DNA of 8,372 bases from an uncultured Ignavibacteria bacterium. GTDB taxonomy: Bacteria; Bacteroidota; Ignavibacteria; Ignavibacteriales; Melioribacteraceae. Positions 1 through 5,780 of this stretch are shown in pieces. The stretch covers positions 1 to 8,372 of the forward strand of contig CALGLM010000193.1 in NCBI GenBank assembly GCA_937930275.1. The letters run 5' to 3'. Every line of letters begins with the position of its first letter. Position 1 is the stretch's first letter. The notes under the pieces are model-generated. The model saw only the letters and a program-made list of their open reading frames with translations. It made no database searches and was not told the DNA's origin. The translations under genes and the position numbers were made by a program.

Positions 1-47
1 GAGATTACGTACGGTGACTGGAGTTCAGACGTGTGCTCTTCCGATCT
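1..47 (+). other. Untrimmed Illumina TruSeq indexed (P7-side) adapter, artefact
   Basis: This is not biological sequence. Positions 14-47 match the 34-nt TruSeq read-2 adapter, from GTGACTGGAG to GCTCTTCCGATCT. Positions 1-5 (GAGAT) are the end of the P7 flow-cell oligo, and 6-13 (TACGTACG) sit exactly in the 8-nt index slot. The reverse complement, CGTACGTA, is as I recall the TruSeq LT index 22 sequence with its constant TA extension. The genuine insert begins at about position 48. The adapter should be masked, and anything predicted to start inside it is chimeric. Confidence 0.97.
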
Positions 48-53
48 AAGCAT

Positions 54-58
54 GGAGG
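54..58 (+). promoter_or_regulatory. Ribosome binding site GGAGG deciding the start at 64
   Basis: GGAGG at 54-58 lies 5 nt before the ATG at 64. It overlaps the in-frame ATG at 52, which itself has only adapter sequence upstream. This makes 64 the best supported start, rather than the GTG at 31 inside the adapter. Confidence 0.6.
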
Positions 59-63
59 CTTGT

Positions 64-306
64 ATGGAAATAAGTAAAGTAATTTCCGATGCAGGAACGT
101 ATGGATTAGTGGGACAAACTACTAAAAAGCGACCTGAGAACACTGAACCCGTACAAAGCCTTGTGGTAAAAGACGAACGACTTCAAGAATCTTCGTCCGA
201 AAAATTAATTCGGATGGTTTTGGAAATGACTGAAAACAGTACTCCAAAAGATTCTACGGAATACGGTGTTCTTAAAAAAGGTTCAATTGTTGATAAATAT
301 GCCTAA
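64..306 (+). CDS. Small hydrophilic hypothetical protein (80 aa)
   Basis: I do not recognise this protein. It begins MEISKVISDAGTYG and ends GSIVDKYA. It is hydrophilic and charged, with a Lys/Glu/Ser-rich middle. I see no signal peptide, no membrane segment and no cysteine. A stretch around residues 45-56 (EKLIRMVLEMTE) could form an amphipathic helix. The frame stays open upstream through the adapter, but the seven residues MCSSDLS encoded at 31-51 come mostly from adapter bases. The start at 64 is chosen because GGAGG lies 5 nt upstream. Local G+C is about 37%, slightly above the neighbouring kinase genes, which is not enough to claim transfer. A strong terminator follows, so it is the last gene of a transcription unit whose upstream part lies beyond the contig end. 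If the SD is fortuitous, it could instead be the C-terminal part of a longer gene. Confidence 0.6.
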   Translation: MEISKVISDAGTYGLVGQTTKKRPENTEPVQSLVVKDERLQESSSEKLIRMVLEMTENSTPKDSTEYGVLKKGSIVDKYA

Positions 307-343
307 TGTTTTCAACTTTTAGTTGATGTTCCTATTTCCTATC

Positions 344-377
344 AAGCGGGAGCCATTACTCCCGCTTTTATTTTAAA
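344..377 (+). terminator. Intrinsic terminator after the small hypothetical gene
   Basis: There is a perfect 9-bp stem: AAGCGGGAG (344-352) pairs with CTCCCGCTT (359-367) across a 6-nt loop CCATTA, followed by a T-rich tail from 368. On the minus strand the stem is followed by GATAGG rather than a T run, so it should act mainly on plus-strand transcripts. A smaller perfect hairpin, TCAACT-TTT-AGTTGA, sits just before it at 312-326. No equally clear terminator is visible for the minus-strand operon in 378-461, which holds only AT-rich sequence. Confidence 0.9.
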
Positions 378-461
378 TAAGAGTTTAATAAAAAAAATAA
401 TTGCTTAATAATATTTATCTTTAATCAAAACTAAAACTTCAAAACATTAATTATTAAAAAA

Positions 462-911
462 TTAATATGTTTGCGGTCTTTGATTTAATACTAACCAATA
501 AAAACCTAATTCTTTAACTGCTTCAATAAATTTATCAAAATCGACAGGTTTAACGATATAACTATTTACTCCCAAATTGTATGTTTCAATAATGTCCCTT
601 TCTTCTTTAGAACTTGTTAAAACGACAACCGGAATAAATTTTGTTAAATCTGAACTTTTAATGACGTGTAATACTTCAATGCCGCTTACCTTAGGTAGTT
701 TCAAATCCAACAAAATAAGTTTTGGTTTATTATTAACTTCCCTATCGGCATACTGGTTTTTAGCAAATAAAAAATCAAGTGCTTCTTCGCCGTCTTGAAC
801 GTGCACAATATTATTTGCGATTTTATTTTTTTTAAGAGCACGTAACGTTAATTCAGCATCATTCGGATTATCTTCTACCAATAAAATTTCAACAATTACA
901 TCATTAACCAT
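462..911 (-). CDS. Single-domain response regulator, Rcp1/CheY-like
   Basis: This stand-alone receiver (149 aa) has no output domain. Numbered from the upstream ATG at 914 (subtract 1 for the start chosen here), it shows the acidic pair Glu14/Asp15 in [12 protein letters not shown], the phospho-acceptor Asp70 in LILLDLKLP, Thr100 in VVLTSS and Lys122 in YIVKP, so all the catalytic receiver residues are present. The [14 protein letters not shown] segment and the aromatic C-terminal tail (FYWLVLN) are typical of the Rcp1 family, which usually partners phytochrome-type and multi-PAS kinases. The start at 911 is preferred to 914 because AGGAG (917-921) is only 2 nt from the ATG at 914 but 5 nt from 911. 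It lies 15 nt downstream of the kinase stop and is almost certainly co-transcribed and phosphorylated by that kinase. Its output is probably phosphotransfer or protein binding rather than DNA binding. Confidence 0.95.
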   Translation of the reverse strand: MVNDVIVEILLVEDNPNDAELTLRALKKNKIANNIVHVQDGEEALDFLFAKNQYADREVNNKPKLILLDLKLPKVSGIEVLHVIKSSDLTKFIPVVVLTSSKEERDIIETYNLGVNSYIVKPVDFDKFIEAVKELGFYWLVLNQRPQTY

Positions 912-916
912 CATTT

Positions 917-921
917 CTCCT
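917..921 (-). promoter_or_regulatory. Ribosome binding site AGGAG of the response regulator
   Basis: AGGAG (minus strand, 921 to 917) lies between the kinase stop (927-929) and the two tandem ATG codons at 914 and 911. A 5-nt spacing favours 911. The tight packing suggests translational coupling to the kinase. Confidence 0.7.
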
Positions 922-926
922 ACAAA

Positions 927-3900
927 TTAATTTTTTGGAAATGCGATATAAAAAGTAGAGCCTTCATTTAGTTTACTTTCAGCCCAAACTCTACCGCCGT
1001 GTTTATCTACAATTCTTTTTACTACAGCCAAACCTACACCGGTACCTTCAAACTCCTCAGCTCTATGAAGTCTTTGAAATACCCCAAAAAGTTTACCGGC
1101 ATATTCAGGGTTAAAACCAACCCCTGTATCCTTAATATAAGTTATTATTTCGTTAGCAGACAAATAATTATCCACTTCAATTACTCTATTCCCCTTTGGC
1201 AAAGTGTATTTTATTGCATTTGAAATTAAATTTATCCACACTTGTCTTAATAGTGTTTTATCTGCTCTTATATTTATCATGCTATTACATATAAATTGAA
1301 ATTTAGATTTAGTATCTTCGTTTGCTACTTCATCATATATTTCACTAATAAACTTAGTCAAATCTATATCTTCTTTTTCTATTTGTTGCCTTGTTACTCT
1401 GGAAAGTTGTAATAAGTCTGTTATAAGCTGATCCATTTTTTTTGCATTATGCCTAATAACATTAAAAAGCCTAATTCCTTCGTTATCCAGCACTTGTGAA
1501 TAATCTTCCAATATTATTCTTGAAAAACCGTCAATGGCTCTAAGAGGACTTCGCAAATCGTGAGATACCGAATAAGTAAATGCCTCCAATTCTTTATTCG
1601 CAGATTCTAATTCTGCTGTTCTTTCCTTTACTCTTAAATCAAGTTCACTGTTTATTTTTAGTATTTTATTCTCATACATTTTGCTGTCGGTTATATCCCT
1701 TGCAGCTGCTATCGTACTAATTAAATTACCATTTTCATTATACTCTGCTTTAAACCACCAACCAAAGTATTTAGTATCTTCATTATTTTCAATAGCACTT
1801 TCATAATAATAAACTTTATCAATTGCCTCTTTTCCGGCAACTTTTATTTGCTCTTCAACACCGGCAACAAGTTCACCAATATGTTTACCCAAAATATCAG
1901 AACCGAAATATTTTTCTCCGAATGTATTTACCCACTTTATATAGAATGATTCATCAAGTTCAAAAATTATATCCGGCAAGGCATTTAATATTCTTTCTTG
2001 TTGTAATTTTATTTCTACTAACGACTGTTGGGCTTTAATAGTGGTGGTTAAATCAATTGTCAACCCGCCTAATAGCGGCTCCATTTCTGCCCTTTCAATA
2101 ATAAATTTGTGAGTTTCAAAATATCTTTCTACACCGTCCAAACAAGGAATAGTTTCGATAATACGTTTATATCCGTCTTTAAAAGTATTCATATCGTCAT
2201 TATATAACCTAACTCCAACTTCACCGGGGAATGATTCCTTTGCGTTTTTACCAATCCAACTATCTGCATTAAACATCTCTCTTAAGTATTTATTTGCATA
2301 TAAAACAACACCGTTTTTATCTTTTATAAAAATACCGCCCGTAAAATAGTCCATCAAACTATAAAACATTTCTTCTAAACTTCTTTTTTGTAATTCGGCT
2401 TCTTTTAGTTCGGTAATATCGGTTGAATTAACTAAGGCAGCATAAATTTGTCCTTCTTTATTTTTCACAGGATAAATATTTGTTCTAAAAAGTCTTTCCT
2501 CGCCGTTTATAATTAAAGAAGATACTTCAGCAACTTTATTACCGGTATTAAAAACTTGTATAATATGCTTAATTTGATGTTCTATATTTTTAGGCGGGAA
2601 CAATTCGGATAAATTTTTCCCGATTAATTTATCTGATGAGTTTCCGAAATAATTTGAGCCTACATTATTTACATATAAAATATTCCCGTTGGAATCAACA
2701 AGTACTATAATATTATCGGAACTTTCAACCAAACTTTTGTATAACTCTCTATTCCTAAATAAATCACGTTCGCTAATATTTTTTTCTATAAGTGTACCAA
2801 TTATTTTTGCCGAGTTCTTTAAACGTTCTTTGGCAAGTTCTAATATATAAGCAGGTCTTGTATCGTACGCATATGAAATTTTTCCGACCAAAATGCTCGG
2901 TAAATTATAAGCATTAGAAATTTTATCCAACTCATTAGAATGTTGTGAGGGAGCAGTTAATGCTACACATACAGCACCTATTACTTGACCAAAAACAAAA
3001 ACAGGTAATGCATAAATTTCAATTCCGCCTTCACATTTATGGTTAACAGGTTCTTTTTTCTCAATTGCAACTTTACCGCACTTTTCCCATTCATTATAAA
3101 AACAAATTGTGCATCTGCCGCTTGTAACTTCGTTTTTTCTCAACTTTTTTGATTCATGTAAGTTAATGCACCAATCAGACTGAAAGATACCTAAAGCATA
3201 ACTTCCGTCTAATTCAAAAACTATAGAAGAAGTTTCCAAAAGCTGTAGGTAATCAAACATTATTCCTTGTAAAATATCTTTGCTAATGTTCTCATAAATC
3301 AACCCTTTTGCATCTGTCTTATACACTAAATTTCTTTTATCTTTTTCGTCTTCACCCATAACCGATTTTCGCAGCAACATCCATTCAATTTTTTTAAGCT
3401 CAAGCTCGGCTAATTTCTTTTCGTTAATGTCAATATTTACACCGACCAATCTTTTTGGTTTTCCGTTTTCGTTGTAGCTTGCAACTTTTCCTTTACCCAA
3501 AATCCAAATATAAACACCGCTTTTATTTTTGATTTTATATTCGTTAGAAAATTCATTTATAATGTTTTTCATTAATTTATCAAAAGTAGAAAATACTTTT
3601 TTGATATCATCAGGGTGTATCATATCTTTCCAGATCTCAAACGATAAATTAATTTCATTATTATCATATCCTAATAATTTAAAGGAATTTTCATCCCAGT
3701 AAAAATCTCCGGAATTTAAATCCATATCCCATATTCCGTAATTACTTGCTTCAACGGCAAACCTTAATCTTTCTTCGGCTTCTTCTAATTTTTGTTTAAT
3801 TTTATTTTGGTCGGAAACATCTTTAATAACACCGTATATTTTATTTTCTTCTTTATTAAAAACCGCAGAAGATTGCAAATCAATTATTCTTCCTGTTCTT

Positions 3901-5177
3901 CTGTTTTGAACTTTAAAATCCACTTCATACGGTTTATTAAATCTAATTAATTCTTCCATCGCCTCATCTAATATTTTTCTATATTCGGGTAAAGGAAATT
4001 TTTTAATATCGCTTAATGATAGTGTCGGCGTATCCACTCCGTAAATCTCTCTTGCTCCTAACGATGAAAAAACTTCTTTTGTATTTAAATCAATTTCCCA
4101 GTTTCCTACTTTGGCAATTATTTCCCCTCTTCGCAAACGTGTTTCCATTAGTTTGTTGTTTTCAAGTTCCTTTAAAATATTAATGTCAAGTTTGTGAATG
4201 TTAAGCTTGATAAATAAAATAATAAATGCTACAACAAATAATAAGGTTATAAACAAAATAATAACATACTTAATAATTTTGCTATTAAACGCATCAAACA
4301 CCTCACTTTCATCAACTTTGTATACTAAATACCAATTCTTATCTTTTATTTGCACTATATTTGCATATACATTTTTGCCTAAATAGTCTTTGCCTGCAAA
4401 AAGACCGGTTTGACGATTCTTTATAAATTCTTCAATACTATTATCTTTTATATCTGCAATTTCTTTTTTATAGGCAATATTTTTCCCCTTTTTCAATTGC
4501 GATAAATTGGTTAATTCCTGCCTACTATCTTTTAATAAATAAGCTTCGTTTGTTTTAAAAATAGTTGACTTGTAATTTAATGCATAATCAAAATAGTTTT
4601 TAGCATTTATGTATAATAGTATTTTACACGCAATTTTATCTTGGGATTTTAACTTAATTATAGGAATATAGACAGGTAATACATAGGCTCCGTTATCTAT
4701 AGTTGGATCGTCATATATTATATTAATAGTTTTAGTTAATGCCAGTACTTTCGTAAATATTTTTTTACCCGGGAAAGGTTCATTTGTCGGATAAGAATAT
4801 ATAAGCTTATTATTAGGCAAGAATACATAGATACTTTTAATGAAACTTACACTTTTAAACGCATCTAATCGAGTTTGTAAAGTATTAGTATCTTCTTGGT
4901 TTCCTCTTCCTTCGGATATATTTTGGATAGCCTGATCCAAATCTACACTTATTACATGGTGTATCTTTATATACAAAATATCTTTTTTATACGCTTCAAT
5001 ATCTTTTTCTATTTCAAACGATTCCTTTTGAAGAAATAATTCAGTGTTTTTTAGCACTAATTCTTTTAGTGAGGAATAATAATCAATCCACTGCCATATA
5101 AAAAATATGCCGAAAGATATAACTATAAAGCTTACCGCTACCGTAGGCATTATTGCTTTATTTTTAATGCTTTCCAT
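927..5177 (-). CDS. Membrane multi-PAS/PocR-like sensor histidine kinase (1416 aa)
   Basis: This is an inner-membrane sensor kinase. Domains by residue, estimated by eye: TM1 about 8-28; extracytoplasmic dCache-like sensor about 32-302, ending in the typical NWYLVYKVDESEVF; TM2 about 304-324; PAS1 about 352-456; PAS2 about 470-592; PocR-like ligand domain about 615-770 with Cys670, Cys689, Cys692, Cys700 and Cys715; PAS3 about 808-925; PAS4 about 932-1050; PAS5 about 1055-1168; coiled-coil linker about 1166-1197; HisKA with phospho-acceptor His1206 in SVSHDLRSPLRA; HATPase_c with N box NLISNAIKYT (Asn1316/Asn1320), G1 DTGVGF (1350-1355), F box around 1363-1369 and G2 GTGVGLA (1378-1384). All kinase motifs look intact, and there is no receiver domain. 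The catalytic core resembles the cyanobacterial phytochrome-type class that pairs with Rcp1 receivers, matching the next gene. The start is supported by AGGAG (5183-5187), 5 nt upstream. The signal sensed is unknown. The gene diverges from the rrf2-cydAB operon. Confidence 0.95.
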   Translation of the reverse strand: MESIKNKAIMPTVAVSFIVISFGIFFIWQWIDYYSSLKELVLKNTELFLQKESFEIEKDIEAYKKDILYIKIHHVISVDLDQAIQNISEGRGNQEDTNTLQTRLDAFKSVSFIKSIYVFLPNNKLIYSYPTNEPFPGKKIFTKVLALTKTINIIYDDPTIDNGAYVLPVYIPIIKLKSQDKIACKILLYINAKNYFDYALNYKSTIFKTNEAYLLKDSRQELTNLSQLKKGKNIAYKKEIADIKDNSIEEFIKNRQTGLFAGKDYLGKNVYANIVQIKDKNWYLVYKVDESEVFDAFNSKIIKYVIILFITLLFVVAFIILFIKLNIHKLDINILKELENNKLMETRLRRGEIIAKVGNWEIDLNTKEVFSSLGAREIYGVDTPTLSLSDIKKFPLPEYRKILDEAMEELIRFNKPYEVDFKVQNRRTGRIIDLQSSAVFNKEENKIYGVIKDVSDQNKIKQKLEEAEERLRFAVEASNYGIWDMDLNSGDFYWDENSFKLLGYDNNEINLSFEIWKDMIHPDDIKKVFSTFDKLMKNIINEFSNEYKIKNKSGVYIWILGKGKVASYNENGKPKRLVGVNIDINEKKLAELELKKIEWMLLRKSVMGEDEKDKRNLVYKTDAKGLIYENISKDILQGIMFDYLQLLETSSIVFELDGSYALGIFQSDWCINLHESKKLRKNEVTSGRCTICFYNEWEKCGKVAIEKKEPVNHKCEGGIEIYALPVFVFGQVIGAVCVALTAPSQHSNELDKISNAYNLPSILVGKISYAYDTRPAYILELAKERLKNSAKIIGTLIEKNISERDLFRNRELYKSLVESSDNIIVLVDSNGNILYVNNVGSNYFGNSSDKLIGKNLSELFPPKNIEHQIKHIIQVFNTGNKVAEVSSLIINGEERLFRTNIYPVKNKEGQIYAALVNSTDITELKEAELQKRSLEEMFYSLMDYFTGGIFIKDKNGVVLYANKYLREMFNADSWIGKNAKESFPGEVGVRLYNDDMNTFKDGYKRIIETIPCLDGVERYFETHKFIIERAEMEPLLGGLTIDLTTTIKAQQSLVEIKLQQERILNALPDIIFELDESFYIKWVNTFGEKYFGSDILGKHIGELVAGVEEQIKVAGKEAIDKVYYYESAIENNEDTKYFGWWFKAEYNENGNLISTIAAARDITDSKMYENKILKINSELDLRVKERTAELESANKELEAFTYSVSHDLRSPLRAIDGFSRIILEDYSQVLDNEGIRLFNVIRHNAKKMDQLITDLLQLSRVTRQQIEKEDIDLTKFISEIYDEVANEDTKSKFQFICNSMINIRADKTLLRQVWINLISNAIKYTLPKGNRVIEVDNYLSANEIITYIKDTGVGFNPEYAGKLFGVFQRLHRAEEFEGTGVGLAVVKRIVDKHGGRVWAESKLNEGSTFYIAFPKN

Positions 5178-5193
5178 CCTTACTCCTAAAATC

Positions 5194-5227
5194 CAAGTAT
5201 ATTTTATTCTTCATCTAATATAACAAA
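5194..5227 (-). promoter_or_regulatory. Possible promoter of the kinase/receiver operon
   Basis: On the minus strand TTTG (5227-5224) and TATACTTG (5201-5194) are separated by 22 nt. This resembles the Bacteroidota promoter pattern TTTG / TAnnTTTG with one mismatch. An alternative sigma-70-like -10, TATATT, lies at 5222-5217. The region is so AT-rich that chance matches are likely, so this is tentative. Confidence 0.25.
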
Positions 5228-5235
5228 AAAAAATT

Positions 5236-5251
5236 AAAAAAAAATTTTTTT
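5236..5251. other. A9-T7 tract in the divergent intergenic region
   Basis: Nine A (5236-5244) are directly followed by seven T (5245-5251), flanked by further A runs. Such A/T tracts are known to curve or stiffen DNA and can act as UP-like elements or attract nucleoid proteins. It lies between the putative kinase promoter and the inverted repeat at 5254-5278. A regulatory role is inference. Confidence 0.35.
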
Positions 5252-5253
5252 AT

Positions 5254-5278
5254 AAAGTAGATAATTTTTATCCACTTT
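5254..5278. promoter_or_regulatory. 25-bp inverted repeat, candidate Rrf2-family operator
   Basis: The left arm AAAGTAGATAA (5254-5264) and right arm TTATCCACTTT (5268-5278) are inverted with 10 of 11 matches around a 3-nt TTT centre. Two 11-bp half sites with a very short spacer match the general form of operators bound by dimeric Rrf2 proteins; NsrR sites, for example, are 11-1-11 inverted repeats. The centre lies 55 bp before the rrf2 ATG and about where a -35 element would be if TATATT (5293-5298) is the -10. Autoregulation of rrf2-cydAB is therefore plausible. It could also affect the divergent kinase promoter. A transcribed hairpin is unlikely given its position upstream of the likely -10. 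Confidence 0.55.
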
Positions 5279-5292
5279 TCAAAAAAAAGTAT

Positions 5293-5298
5293 TATATT
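5293..5298 (+). promoter_or_regulatory. Possible -10 element of the rrf2-cydAB promoter
   Basis: TATATT at 5293-5298 would start transcription near 5305, giving a short untranslated leader before the ATG at 5321. No convincing -35 is visible at the expected spacing; that place overlaps the right arm of the inverted repeat. This would suit a regulator-dependent or repressible promoter. The call is weak because the whole region is AT-rich. Confidence 0.3.
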
Positions 5299-5320
5299 GA
5301 TAAAAAAGAAAAAAAAACAT

Positions 5321-5755
5321 ATGCAAATTACATTAGCTTGCGAGTACGCAATAAGAGCAATGCTTTATTTGGCAAACAAAGAGTCCGAAATCTTAGTACA
5401 AACTAAAGATATTGCCACATTCGGAGAAATTCCGAAACCTTTTTTACAAAAAATACTTAATAAGCTTGCAAAATCAAGTTTAATTATTGCAGTTAGAGGT
5501 ATTAACGGCGGTGTAAAACTTTCTAAACCTTCAAAAGATATTTCTTTATTAGAAATTATTGAAGCTATTGAAGGGCGTATTTTTTTTAATCAATGTTTCT
5601 TTGAACCCGATTTTTGCCATCGCACAAATTGGTGTTCGGTACATGCCGTATGGAGCGAAGCTCAAAATACAGTTCGTAAAATATTAAAATCCAAATCATT
5701 AGAATATCTTGTTGATATAAATAATAAAAATAGCTGTAAAGTAATTAACTTTTAA
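5321..5755 (+). CDS. Rrf2-family transcriptional regulator with Fe-S-type cysteine set
   Basis: This 144-aa dimeric winged-helix regulator has the typical Rrf2 N-terminus CEYAIRAMLYLA, a recognition-helix region around PKPFLQKILNKLAKS (residues 38-52) and the wing RGINGGVKLSKP (59-70). The C-terminal half carries Cys92, Cys99 and Cys105 followed by His108 in CSVHAVW. This closely parallels the Cys92/Cys98/Cys104/His107 ligands of E. coli IscR, with one extra residue between the first two cysteines. It probably binds a [2Fe-2S] or similar cluster and senses iron-sulphur status, oxygen or NO. The start at 5321 is chosen because family members begin a few residues before the EYAIRA motif. A TTG at 5297 would add an unlikely poly-Lys leader. 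No clear Shine-Dalgarno is present, only an A-rich leader. It is followed 25 nt later by cydA, and probably controls its own operon through the 5254-5278 repeat. Identification as IscR, NsrR or another subgroup is not possible by eye. Confidence 0.92.
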   Translation: MQITLACEYAIRAMLYLANKESEILVQTKDIATFGEIPKPFLQKILNKLAKSSLIIAVRGINGGVKLSKPSKDISLLEIIEAIEGRIFFNQCFFEPDFCHRTNWCSVHAVWSEAQNTVRKILKSKSLEYLVDINNKNSCKVINF

Positions 5756-5780
5756 TTCTTAACAAATTTAAGGAGTAAAG

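Noticed and set aside
378..461. Terminator for the minus-strand kinase/receiver operon
   Set aside because: The stretch is AT-rich with an A8 run (390-397; T8 on the minus strand) but no convincing GC stem before it; only weak AT repeats are present.
577..2038. Plus-strand open frames opposite the receiver and kinase (577-798, 999-1223, 1823-2038)
   Set aside because: They lie wholly antisense to strongly conserved coding sequence, have no ribosome binding site I can defend and no recognisable protein features.
4198..4386. Plus-strand open frame of 62 codons opposite the kinase membrane segment
   Set aside because: Its hydrophobic look is the antisense image of TM2 and the sensor end; there is no independent support.
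5236..5251. A9-T7 palindrome as an intrinsic terminator
   Set aside because: A pure A/T stem would be very weak, and it lies in a divergent promoter region where no transcript is expected to end.
5297..5320. TTG start for the Rrf2 regulator, giving a leader of MIKKKKKH
   Set aside because: Rrf2 proteins normally begin just before the EYAIRA motif, and the extra residues come from an A-rich untranslated leader. ATG 5321 fits the family.
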